A stretch of DNA of 64,000 nt. Source: Sphaerolaimus hirsutus (Eukaryota > Nematoda > Chromadorea > Monhysterida > Sphaerolaimidae). The stretch is from contig OZ038450.1 in NCBI GenBank assembly GCA_964036195.1, positions 2,420,701 to 2,484,700 on the forward strand. Direction: 5' to 3'. Shown in pieces: positions 9,601 to 19,766 of this stretch. The notes beneath the pieces were generated by a model. It searched no databases and was not told the DNA's origin. It worked only from the letters and a program-made list of their open reading frames with translations. The position numbers and the translations under genes were made by a program. Every line of letters starts with the position of its first letter. Positions within the stretch are counted from its first letter, which is position 1.

Positions 9601-10836
9601 TGTGTATGCAAAATTTTAAGGGGGTTCCATAAACAAGTAGTGAAAAAAAGTGTTAAAAAGTGAAAAAGTTCCATATATGCAAGTATACTCACTAGTTAAG
9701 TGCACTCACATGCCAATTTGCAGATAAATCGTCCATGTCGTTCCAGAGTTATAAGGATTTCAAAAATATTATGGTTTTCGATCCAAAAAATCGCTGCGGC
9801 TTGAACGGCCCGTTTCAAATTAGCACATGTCCACGCGCCGCGCAGCGAAGCCTGGATCTGGGCAGCGCTGTCGCTGTATTTTTAAAAACGCTGCTTTTGT
9901 GCTGAATCGGTCAAAGGTGTCTATGCCTTATGTGCGATTCAGCACAAGCTATTTGAGTACCAAAAAATTGTGTCCATTGCCGTGTATGTGTGTAGGTGTT
10001 GCGACGGGCAAAATATATTTAAGTTTTCATCGTGGACTTGCAAATATCATACCATTACCGTAACTTCTTGAATGAGTAAAACTATGTAAATACATTGATT
10101 TTTTTACATTTTTTTTCATTTAAGAAGTCAAAATATCGTTGATATTTTGTGAAATAAAATTACCATAATTTAATGACTAAAATCGTGTGATAAATACCGT
10201 AATTAATGCATCATTAATGGTATTTCATATGGACTAAAAATGTCTCTATTTTTATTGCGTATTTTGACATGAATGTAACTATAAGTGTGACCCGTTTTGG
10301 ACAGCCAAAATTGCTTTTTTGCCAGCACATAGTTTTTCTCCAACTTTGCTGTTGTGATCGCAAAGTGTGAGTGTGTGTCAGAGTTGTTAAAAGTACTGAA
10401 TTGTTTTCAAATTATAAGTAAATGTAAAGTATTTATTTTTTACTCGTCCCCTAAGTACAGAAAACATAGTAAAATTTTTTTACTTTTACTCATGAGTAAA
10501 CATGAGTAAAATAATTTTATCCCTGGAAAACAAGAGTGATTTTTTTAGGAATTTTTCTTAAATTTTTACTCAAAATCACTAATTTTTGTAACTTATTGTC
10601 CATTCCAACCACCAAATTCACCAATTCATGATTTATGTGCTTATTTTCAGTGATTTTCGCAATTTTCTATTTTTCTCTTTTTCCTCCCTTTTTCCCATCT
10701 ATGAAAAAGCCTATAACAACGCCTATCTTAAATACATTTTCTGTACTCAAGTACTTTCAAAAGTATACGTATTGACTCAGTAATCGAGTATGCTTACTCT
10801 TTGAGTAAATGTAAATACGTTTTTAACAACCATGGT
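9601..10836. other. AT-rich interval without a gene; hairpin and TACTCATGAG repeat
   Basis: A perfect 12-bp stem (TGTGCTGAATCG / CGATTCAGCACA) lies at 9898-9946. From about 10390 to 10830 runs a repeat with TTTACTCATGAGTAAA, TTTTCCCATCTATG and AAAAGCCTATAA, whose inverted relative is at 13005-13285. No coding sequence seen. Confidence 0.5.
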
Positions 10837-11006
10837 GTGCTGAACTGCAGACGCTGAAATCAAAATCTAAAGAACTCAACGTTTTTGAAGCGTAAAATTT
10901 CAAAATTTGCGATATTTCGCGCAGTTTGCAAGCGAGCCGATTTTTTTTACGCTTCAAAAACCTTGCGTTCTCTAGATATTGATTTCAGCATTTGTAGTTC
11001 AGCATG
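10837..11006. mobile_element. Palindromic miniature element (GCTGAACTGCAGACGCTGAA)
   Basis: About 60-bp terminal inverted repeats: GCTGAACTGCAGACGCTGAA...GAAGCGTAAAA against TTTTACGCTTC...TTCAGCATTTGTAGTTCAGC. No reading frame. Copy at 39711-39880. Confidence 0.65.
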
Positions 11007-11096
11007 CAAAAACGTTCGAAGGCTGAACGCAAAAATTCCGTGTGCGGTGCGCCATTGTGATGTACGCCACGTATATATAGATGAAAATATAGTAAT

Positions 11097-11554
11097 TACC
11101 GTATTACCTCGAAATACCCCCAGGGGGTTTATTATTTCGCCAGCAAAATTTGACGGGGGGATAATTCGAGGGGGGGGGGGGGGGTTTATTCGAGGGGGGG
11201 GGGGTTTATTCGAGGGGGGGGGGTCTATTATTTCGCCAGAAATTTTCGAAAATTCCCCATACGCAGACGTAGAAAAATCGAACAATTACATAGATGTATG
11301 TGTGTTTATAGGCATCTATAACTGTATATACACAAAAACCCTTCCCTAACGTCACTTAATCATCAGTTTTAACGTGTGTTCTGCATTGTACAGAACACAA
11401 ACTGCGGTATTTGTCATGTACGTTCACGTTACACTCAGTTTTAGGGGGGGTATTACGAGGGGGGGGTTTATTATTTCCTCAGCCGAAATTTAGGGGGGGT
11501 ATTTCGAGGGGGGGGGGTTAATTCAAGGGGGGGTTAATTCGAGGTAATACGGTA
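11097..11554. mobile_element. G-rich CCGTATTACCTCGAAATA element (TA target)
   Basis: TACCGTATTACCTCGAAATA at the left and GGTTAATTCGAGGTAATACG at the right are inverted repeats inside TA dinucleotides. Subterminal runs of up to 16 G separate TTTATTCGAG motifs. The interior has CATACGCAGACGTAGAAAAA and GTACAGAACACAAACTGCGG. Copy at 39971-40428. Confidence 0.75.
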
Positions 11555-13004
11555 TAAAGGTTAAAATTGGTAAATTTCAAATTTGGAAAAATGGCTGAGT
11601 GCACACTAGTTTTCAGCATAATATTTGAAATACAAGTAAATCTGCTTTGAATGCATTAGAGTTTTCCAAAATGAGTATTTTTGATCTCTGTAAACGTTAG
11701 TTGACAATCACCTCATTGTACATGGTCCGGCTGAAAAGTCCCCGGGCAGTGCTCGCCGTTCGCGCTAGGGGTAAGCTACAGTCATAAAATTTTTACAGGT
11801 TAAGATATGAGGTGTTTTGAGTTTTCACCCAAAATTTCACCCCTCTAGCTCCACCCACTGGGGGACTGTGGGGGTTACAATTTCGGTCATTTTGTACTGA
11901 TGTACAAATGGTGCTCTAGCTCAACGCTGCTTCAAGTTGTGATCATGAAATTTTGGCTAGTGTAAGCCACCAGTGTTGGCAATGTGCCAGCACCAACCAA
12001 CATTAGCTATGATAGCATGAGCCTAGTTCATATTGTCATTACTGTCACTACTCTCTCTAACCAAATTATCATTCTGCCTCTCCTTCTCAAAATAGCCCCC
12101 CTTGGAGTCTACTCACTGCTGTTGAACACAGGTAATGTGTCCACTACACATTAGTAATGAAACATAGGGAAATTTTATCCACATAATTCATTGACTGCAC
12201 ATAACAAAACAACATTAAAATCACTGCATTACAACATGATCTCAGATGATCACCAAAAACATCCATCACAGTTCCCACGTTTCTTGCACATCACCCTGAT
12301 TTGCATATTAATTTTACCTTAAGCAATAATGTGTATGTAAGTGTTGAATACTATCAGCACATCGCAATTGCAATCGCAATCAGCACATAGCACATCTGCA
12401 GCCCCCCCGCCCCCCCCCCCTGGATACGGCTCTGGTGTTCATGCACACTAGATCACACTTTTTTCTTGTTGTTGGAGGTAGTCGCTGATTTGTCCGTTCT
12501 CTGCCGTACTCTGTATTACATGATGTGAATGTGATGTTTTCAAAGAAAGTGCTCCATTGTGGCCACACAAGCTAGTTTTCAACCAAAATTTTGAAAACTT
12601 GTAAATCTGCATTGAATGCATTTGAGTTTTCTAGAATGAGGTGCCCATCATCTACAGTTGACGGAGAGTAAAAATGACTCATTCTAGAAAACTCAAAGCG
12701 TTCAATGCTGATTTTAGAGTTTTCAAAAAGGAACATTGAAAATTAGCTTGTGTGGCCACAATTCTGCAGCATTTTTACACTTTGCTACAATTGCACAAAA
12801 TGGTCCGGTCACCTACACACAGTAGCTTTCAACTGAAATTTAGAAATTTACACCACGTTTGGCCACGCATCCACACCATAGTTTTTAAAACATATTTATG
12901 TTTACTCAAAAAATATGTATTGTTTCATAGTGGTTTCGAGAGGGGGGGGGGTCAAACGAGGGGGGGGGTATTTCGAGGGGGGGTATTTCGAGGAAATACG
13001 GTAC
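11555..13004. other. Intergenic stretch with fragments of CACTAGTTTTCAACC elements, no gene
   Basis: A partial palindromic element is at 11593-11720, a complete one at 12570-12755 and a fragment from 12818. Between them, 11725-12420 is of unknown origin (GGCTGAAAAGTCCCCGGGC at its start, a C-run at 12402-12420). No reading frame with protein-like content. Copy at 40429-41878. Confidence 0.45.
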
Positions 13005-13285
13005 TGTAAAAAAGTTCTGTACTCACATTTACCTATACTTTTTTAACGAACTCGAGTATTTCAGATAGGCTTTTTATAGGCTTTTTCCAGGCATAGATGG
13101 GAAAAATGTAAAAATGTAGAAAAATGGGTAAGATGGAGGGAAAATGTCAAGAATAGAATGGTCAAATAGTCACGATAAATTAGAGATTTTTAGTGAAATT
13201 GGGGCAAAATTACTAAAAAATAATCACTTACATTTTCTCAGGGAAAAATTATTTTACTCATGTTCCCTCATGAGTAAGAGTAAAA
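13005..13285. repeat. Inverted relative of the 10390-10830 TACTCATGAG repeat
   Basis: TATAGGCTTTTTCCAGGCATAGATGGGAAAA... to TTTTACTCATG...CATGAGTAAGAG matches the reverse complement of 10390-10830 in order and spacing. It directly abuts the satellite at 13286. Copy at 41879-42159. Confidence 0.6.
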
Positions 13286-14069
13286 TCCATAACTCCAATT
13301 CGATTGGGAACAGATCCAACACTCCAATTCGATTGGGAACAGATCCACTTCCAATTCGATTGGGAACAAATCCAACACTCCAATTCAATTGGGAACAGAT
13401 CCACTTCCAATTCGATTGGGAACAGATCCACTTCCAATTCGATTGGGAACAGATCCACTTCCAATTCGATTGGGAACAGATCCACTTCCAATTCGATTGG
13501 GAACAGATCCACTTCCAATTCGATTGGGAACAGATCCACTTCCAATTCGATTGGGAACAGATCCAACACTCCAATTCGATTGGGAACAGATCCACTTCCA
13601 ATTCGATTGGGAACAGATCCATAACTCCAATTCGATTGGGAACAGATCCACTTCCAATTCGATTGGGAACAGATCCAACACTCCAATTCAATTGGGAACA
13701 GATCCACTTCCAATTTGATTGGGAACAGATCCAACACTCCAATTCGATTGGGATCCAATTCGATTGGGAACACATCCAACACTCCAATTCGATTGGGAAC
13801 ACATCCAACACTCCAATTCGATTGGGAACACATCCAACACTCCAATTCGATTGGGAACAGATCCAACACTCCAATTCGATTGGGAACACATCCAACATTC
13901 CAATTCGATTGGGAACACATCCAACACTCCAATTCGATTGGGAACACATCCAACACTCCAATTCGATTGGGAACAGATCCAACACTCCAATTCGATTGGG
14001 AACAGATCCACTTCCAATTCGATTGGGAACAGATCCATAACTCCAATTCGATTGGGAACCGATCCATCA
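13286..14069. repeat. Satellite array, about 28 units of 27-29 bp (CCAATTCGATTGGGAACA)
   Basis: Tandem units CCAATTCGATTGGGAACAGA followed by TCCACTT (27 bp) or TCCAACACT (29 bp). One truncated unit lies near 13750. ACACATC variants are concentrated in the right half. Each unit holds CCAAT and ATTGG around TCG. The array is open in several frames on both strands only because the unit lacks stops. Copy at 42160-42943. Confidence 0.95.
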
Positions 14070-14338
14070 CTTGCACTGTCATTCGCAAAATCAATAAAAA
14101 AATCAGCAAATCTAATGCATTGTCTACTGCTGGCGGGGGGGGGGGGGGTTATTCTAGGGGGGATTTTTTCCTCACCTCGCCAACAGGGTGGAGTTATTCA
14201 AGGGGAAGTTATTCGAGGGGGACTTATTTGAGAATTTGCGGTATTATTCTGCATCACTGCCACCTTATTCGCAGCGAAATGCTATATAAACTGCACACAG
14301 CTTTGGTTAGGTATTTGCATCCACATAAATATCAATTT

Positions 14339-14508
14339 GGTGCAAGTCCCGAGCCCTGAAAAGTGTCAAATCAAGTCAAATGTCATGTTAACTGTCAATC
14401 AAACAAAAGGAGACTATTTTATTACCAAAATTTTGACACTATATGACAATTGACAATTTGTATGACATTTTACATGAATGTTGACACTTGACTTTACGGG
14501 TCTGCCCC
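14339..14508. mobile_element. GGGGCAGTCCC-family element, intergenic
   Basis: Ends GGTGCAAGTCCCGAGCCC and TTTACGGGTCTGCCCC, with internal inverted GTCAAATGTCATG repeats. Copy at 43213-43382. A degenerate relative without clear ends is at 16130-16275. Confidence 0.65.
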
Positions 14509-14552
14509 ATGTTTGTATTTATGTAAATATCAAAATATAAAATTTTTATTAT

Positions 14553-14660
14553 TTTGGTGCGGCCGCGCGATCGAAATTTGGTGCGGCTGCGCGATCGAAA
14601 TTTGGTGCAGCTGCGCGATCGAAATTTGGTGCGGCTGCTGGATCGAAAACTGGTGCGCCC
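14553..14660. repeat. Tandem array of 23-bp units (TTGGTGCGGCTGCGCGATCG)
   Basis: Four full units plus a partial unit of TTGGTGCGGCTGCGCGATCG+AAA. The last unit has CTGGATCG. An isolated unit with the same GGTGCGCCCAGCTA tail is at 15743-15782. Copy at 43427-43534. Confidence 0.85.
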
Positions 14661-14672
14661 AGCTAATTAATC

Positions 14673-15097
14673 TACCATATTACCTCGAATTACCCCCCTT
14701 GAATTAACCTCCCCTTGAAATACCCCCCCCCCTAAAATTCGGCTGAGGAAATAATAACCCCACCCCCTCGAAATACCCCCCCCCTAAAATTGAGTGTAAA
14801 GAGAATGTACATGACAAATACCGTAGTTTGTGTTCTGTACAATGCAGAACACACGTTAAAAGTGATGGCTAAGTGACGTTAGGGAAGGGTTTATGTGTAT
14901 ATACAGTTATGTATGCCTATAAACACATATACATCTACGTAATTGTTCGATTTTTCTACGTCTGCGTATGGGAAATTTTCGGAAATTTCTGGCGAAACAA
15001 TAGATCCCCCTCGAATAAACCCCCCCTCGAATTACCCCCCTCAAATTTTGCTGGCGAAATAATAAACCCCCTGGGGGTATTTCGAGGTAATACGGTA
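14673..15097. mobile_element. G-rich CCGTATTACC-family element, inverted relative of 11097-11554
   Basis: TACCATATTACCTCGAATTA to GGTATTTCGAGGTAATACGG. The interior is the reverse complement of the 11097-11554 element (TTTTTCTACGTCTGCGTATG), so the C-runs are on this strand. Copy at 43547-43971. Confidence 0.72.
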
Positions 15098-15316
15098 TCT
15101 ATCCCGGAAACACAGAAAATACGGAAATGTATTTTAACTTTTTTTTATGTGTTGTTGAGTTTCCGTGTAAAACAAAAACGGAAACTCAATGAGTTTCCGT
15201 ATTTTATATGTATGTTTAATATGTTTTTTATCAGTCTGTAGGCATGTGTTTTATGTCTGTTTTTGTATGTGTGTGCGTGCTACGGCGGGTGCCATGCCCA
15301 GTATTTCGGTATGTTA
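15098..15316. repeat. CGGAAACTCA/TGAGTTTCCG palindromes and duplicated flank
   Basis: CGGAAACTCAATGAGTTTCCG occurs near 15178 and CGGAAACTCATTGAGTTTCCG near 15686, each a near-perfect palindrome. 15240-15313 (GGCGGGTGCCATGCCCAGTA) together with 15568-15640 repeats as the uninterrupted 15940-16100. No gene. Confidence 0.6.
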
Positions 15317-15564
15317 GGCCGGAATTAGAGCTCAGCGTCGATTCGACGTGAAATGATGACGTGAAATGTTGTCGTGAAATTAATTACACGAGTGTGGATC
15401 ATGCTACGGGTCTATAATTTTCTAAGGATAATATATGAATCAATACCTTAATCGTGTCCAATACTGAGTGTTATCAGCCACAACTAGAGCGAATTGAAAA
15501 ATTCAATTTTTATCATTTCACGTCATCATTTCACGTCGAATCGACGCTGAGCTCTAATTCCCGC
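15317..15564. mobile_element. PIF/Harbinger-like miniature element with TTA target duplication
   Basis: Ends GGCCGGAATTAGAGCTCAGC and GCTGAGCTCTAATTCCCGC, with arms including GTCGATTCGACGTGAAATGA. Flanked by TTA (15314-15316 and 15565-15567). A second copy of the surrounding sequence, 15940-16100, reads TTTCGGTATGCCTCTGGAAAGT with no insert. Copy at 44191-44438. Confidence 0.8.
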
Positions 15565-16299
15565 TTAATGGAAAGTATTGAAAGCTAGGTATTTTGCTTG
15601 GGTGTGAGGGGTCAGAAAGGCAATCGGCGCCACGTGTGAACGCTTTCAACGCGTTCAACGTCGGCAAGAACACACATATTATATACGGAAACTCATTGAG
15701 TTTCCGTGTTTTTGTTTAACACGGAAACTCAGAAACTCATAATGGTGCGGCTGCTGGATCGAAAACTGGTGCGCCCAGCTATCTATTTATTCCGAAGTCC
15801 CGGAGGCCTCTCACTTTATTGCATATTTTCAGCTGCAGTATTTCCGCGAATTACTCACCGGGGGGGGGGGGGTGGGGGTTCATTTTTTCAGAGTGGAAAT
15901 TTTGAGGGTGGGGGGGGAGGTTTAACGATATATTAATTTGGTGCGGGTCTGTGAGCATGTGTTTTATGTCTGTTTGTGTGTGTGTGTGTGCTGTGGCGGG
16001 TGCCATGCCCAGTATTTCGGTATGCCTCTGGAAAGTATTGAAAGCTATTTTGCTTGGGTGTGAGGGGTCAGAAAGGCAATCGGCGCCACGTGTGGACGCT
16101 TTTTTAATGGCTGCTCATGTGAAATGACAAACAAAACGTAAATATAAAAGAACAACTGACATTTTACATGAATTTTAAAGCTTGACAAGATAACACTGTA
16201 AATGAGATATATTTTTAAGGGAATTTTACATGACGTTTGAAAGATCGCATGACATTTTACAGGGCCTGGAAGTTCAATTGCTGTCAAAAAAGTTGTTTT

Positions 16300-16780
16300 C
16301 AATCTGTGGCGGTGTTCCAGGCTGGTGAGGTCTTTTTAGCTCTGAGATATTGCGCCTACACACACTTGCTTTGAGCGATTTCCCGTTCACAAGATGAATA
16401 TAGTGGCACCGCACACTAGTACAGTGTCAGAATTTTAACTATAAAATTGATGCATAAATGAAGGACTTTCATTTAAAACATCACATTTTCATCCTATATA
16501 GGTAAAAGAAAATGTCATAAATCACTATTGTGCACGCACACCTTTATTTTAAACCACAATTTAAAAACTCAAATCAGCTTTTAATGCATTTGAGTTTTCT
16601 AGAATGAGGTGACTGTCAACTACAGTTGACTGAGAAAAAAAGTGACTCATTTGAGAAAACTGAAATGCATTCAAAGCAGATTTGTTGGTTTTTAAAGTTT
16701 CAGTTCTGGTTTCTTCAACAAACAGCAAAAAATCAGATAGCCATCTGCATCACAATTGTGTTTATTGTTTGTGCAGGAAA
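16300..16780. mobile_element. Palindromic CACTAGTTTTCAACC-family copy and flank
   Basis: 16535-16700 carries ACTCAAATCAGCTTTTAATG, the GTCAACTACAGTTGAC centre and GCATTCAAAGCAGATTTGTT. The outer ends are eroded. No gene. Confidence 0.5.
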
Positions 16781-17007
16781 TATCATACAGAAAGTATTAT
16801 GCAATGCTATTTTCGTTTCTCCCATTTATTTTATTGTTACGCCCCTCTGTTGTGCTCGTATTTATTTACATCCTTCCATTCTCATTTTCCAGCAACAGAA
16901 CTCTGCGCCGCAGCGTGCCAGATGTTTTTTCGCTGCCGCGCGGCTGGTCAAAAATTTAAGTCAAAATTCAGGTTCTGCTGGGCGCGGCCAATTCAACAAT
17001 CGCGATC

Positions 17008-17352
17008 AATTCGCAAATTGAGAAGTGAGAAGTAAAATGGCAAATGCCATGTGAAATGAGAAGTGAGAAGTGAATTGAGCAGAAAATTGGCAAAAGCGAA
17101 GTGAAATGGCAAGTGAATTTGGAAAAGTGGAGTGAAATGGCAAGTGAATTTGGTAAAAGTGAAGTGAAATGGCAAGTGAATTTGGTAAAAGCGGAGTGAA
17201 ATGGCAAGTGAATTTGGTAAAAGCGAAGTGAAATGGCAAAAGCGAAGTGAAAAAATAAAAAGTAATTTCCCTTCGCTTTTGCCAATTTTCTTCTCAATTC
17301 ACTTCTCATTTCACATGGCATTTGCCATTTTACTTCTCACTTCTGAATTTGC
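17008..17352. mobile_element. Hairpin element with five internal 33-bp repeats
   Basis: Left arm GCAAATTGAGAAGTGAGAAG...GGCAAATGCCATGTGAAATG and right arm CATTTCACATGGCATTTGCC...CTTCTCACTTCTGAATTTGC are inverted. Between them lie about five units of AAGTGAAATGGCAAGTGAAT+TTGGTAAAAGCGG. The element splits the diverged GC-rich block (16806-16960 / 17360-17480). Copy at 45882-46226. Confidence 0.78.
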
Positions 17353-17520
17353 GGAACTGGCACCTGGGCGGCGACACGCCCCAGCCCCAGCGCGTTAGTC
17401 ATCCTTATCGCGTGCGTTGTCCGCTTTCTTTGCTTTTTTCACACGCTGGCTGGCTTGGTGCCTGTTGTTTCTGTGCTGTACTGCAACCTGCAACACCCCA
17501 ACTGTTTATTGTCAGTATAT

Positions 17521-18650
17521 TGGGTTTTGCAAAGTGGCAAACACAACATAATTGCTTAGTATAATGAACAAATACTCACATGTGAATTAAAAAATATTAA
17601 GAAACCTGAACAATTAATGCTTCTCACAAACATTCAGATTATTTAATATCAAACATCATTCAATTATGCAGAATTAGTTTTTCAGAATGGAGCATTGTAA
17701 ATGTGACTTTAAAAAAGAAAGTGTGCCATTTCTGTGTCATATTTACTATGTGATACATTTGCTCAAAATGGTGATTTTACAGTTTGATGTCAAATAGGTT
17801 TATCACAATTATGCCTAGAAGGAAAGTTGTAAATATTCAAAACCTCTAGATAATTGTCCACATGAGTACAGTGCTTTTAGTCAATGCCCCAACAGTTATG
17901 AGGCAAAATATCTATGCATATAGCATTTGAAGATGTTTTGCCTTGTAACTGTTGAAACATTCACTTTTTTGATTCAAACAGTCAGTACAATTTTATGGGG
18001 ATTCTGATCCTTAACAATTGTTGTCTCCAGGCTACATGGAAATAAATCTGTGTTTCATGACATTTTTGATGTACTTTTAATAGTAGAGTGCTCGTCTATT
18101 TTTTCATCAAATTTTTTATCTGCCATTCTATTGGAGGTGCCGTTCTATTGGAGGCAATCTATTTTTTTCACCAACTATTTTCACACATTTTTCATTTGAA
18201 CATAAGGTATTTTTGATGAAACATGAGCAACATTTTTATATCAGAGCATTAATTCAAACAAAACCAAATCTGAAAACAACCCATCAATCAGATGTTCTCA
18301 GCACCCATTTTTCTTTTTTGGTGTTTTAGCACCCTCCCAACGTACTTTCTACCTGCCGTTCTATTGGAGGTGCTGTTCTATTAGAAGAAATACTGTACTG
18401 CCTATGAACTGATGTCAAATGTTGTTGATACCGCAATTGTTTGCTATTTTTGCCCCAAGGTGCAATTCTAAAACCCATTGTCAATACGATAATGTCAAAA
18501 TGACCATTGTGTGCAAATGTAGCGCACTGTAAAAATGATGGCAAATGATTGCCAGATATTTTTTCAGTAATCAAGTTTTGCAACCTAAAACATTGTTACC
18601 AAGTATAGAACTTTTCCATTCCCGGTTATTAAATTTGTGTTTGTTACATT
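17521..18650. other. AT-rich intergenic stretch, no gene seen
   Basis: Only short repeats stand out: TTCTATTGGAGGTGC twice, near 18127-18150 and again near 18358-18375, 230 bp apart, suggesting the ends of a degenerate element. No protein-like frame. Copy at 46395-47524. Confidence 0.4.
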
Positions 18651-18721
18651 AAAATTTATATTCACAAAAATCTAAATTTTTTTCTGCGACAGTGCCCCCT
18701 ACTCGCAGCCAAATGTTATGA

Positions 18722-19141
18722 ACCATATTTCCTCGAAAAAAAACCAGGGGGTTTATTTTTTCAGAGTGAGCATTTTGATGGGGGCAGGGGGTATTTTCAG
18801 GGGGGTAATTCGAGGGGGGTTTATTATTCCAGCAGTAATTTTTTGAACTCCCAGTACTAATAACGTACGCAGACGTAGAAAAATGCAACAACAACTACCA
18901 TGTAATGATAATAGTCTACTGCATTATATAAGTATGTAGATGGTAAAATATAAACCATGTTCTAACATAACACAATCATTGTTTTGAACGTGTGTTATGC
19001 ATTGCCGGAGTCATAAACCGCAGCTTTTGTCATTGTCGTTCTCTTTACACTCAATTGGCGGGGGGGGGGTATTTCGAGGGGGGGGGGGGTTCGTTAATTC
19101 ATAGTGCCCATTTTGAGGAGGGCATTTCTAGGAAAAACGGT
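18722..19141. mobile_element. Diverged G-rich CCGTATTACC-family element
   Basis: Begins ACCATATTTCCTCGAAAA and ends TTTCTAGGAAAAACGGTTA. It shares the internal ACGCAGACGTAGAAAAATGC with the other copies and has several G-runs. Copy at 47596-48015. Shorter partial relatives are at 12936-13006 and 14128-14245. Confidence 0.6.
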
Positions 19142-19169
19142 TATTCATCATGTCAAATGTCAACCGCAG

Positions 19170-19345
19170 GGCGCAGGCAATTGCGAACGAAAATGCAGAG
19201 GCACTGCGAACAAAAATGCAGGGGGCACTGCGAACGAAAATGGAGGCAATTGCGAATGAAAATTTAGGGGGCACACTGCGAACGAAAATTTATGGGGCAC
19301 TGCGAACGAAAATTTAGGGGCACTGCGAACGAAAATGCAAACGAA
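19170..19345. repeat. Short tandem repeat GCACTGCGAACGAAAATTTA
   Basis: About seven irregular units of 22-26 bp around CACTGCGAACGAAAAT, directly before the 28-bp satellite. Copy at 48044-48219. Confidence 0.75.
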
Positions 19346-19353
19346 AATGAAAA

Positions 19354-19766
19354 TCACTAGCGGGATCGAATTTGGTTTGAATCACTGGCAGGATCGAATC
19401 TGGTTCGAATCACTAGCGGGATCGAATCTTGTTCGAATCACTAGCGGGATCGAATTTGGTTTGAATCACTAGCGGGATCGAATCTGGTTCGAATCACTAG
19501 CGGGATCGAATCTGGTTCGAATCACTAGCGGGATCGAATTTGGTTCAAATCACTAGCGGGACTGAATTTGGTTCGAATCACTAGCGGGATCGAATCTGGT
19601 TTGAATCACTAGCGGGATCGAATTTGGTTCGAATCACTAGCGGGATCGAATTTCGTTCGAATCACTAGCGGGATCGAATTTGGTTTGAATCACTAGCGGG
19701 ATCGAATTTGGTTCGAATCACTAGCGGGATCGAATCTGGTTTGAATCACTAGCGGGATCGAATCTG
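19354..19766. repeat. Satellite array, about 15 units of 28 bp (TCACTAGCGGGATCGAATTT)
   Basis: Units TCACTAGCGGGATCGAATTT+GGTTCGAA with C/T exchanges at two sites (AATTT or AATCT; TTCGAA or TTTGAA). It ends 156 bp before the start of the copy B segment. Copy at 48228-48640. Confidence 0.93.

Noticed and set aside
10885-11349. 154-codon frame with a Gly-rich stretch, and its minus-strand partner with Pro runs
   Set aside because: The Gly and Pro runs are translated homopolymer G/C of a transposon arm; no conserved content.
13286-14069. Possible CRISPR array
   Set aside because: Units are contiguous and there are no unique spacers. The host is eukaryotic by its introns and transposons. The same applies to 19354-19766.
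13144-14231. Long overlapping open frames (up to about 300 codons) on both strands
   Set aside because: They are translations of a 27-29-bp satellite without stop codons, open in several frames and on both strands. The peptides are pure repeats.
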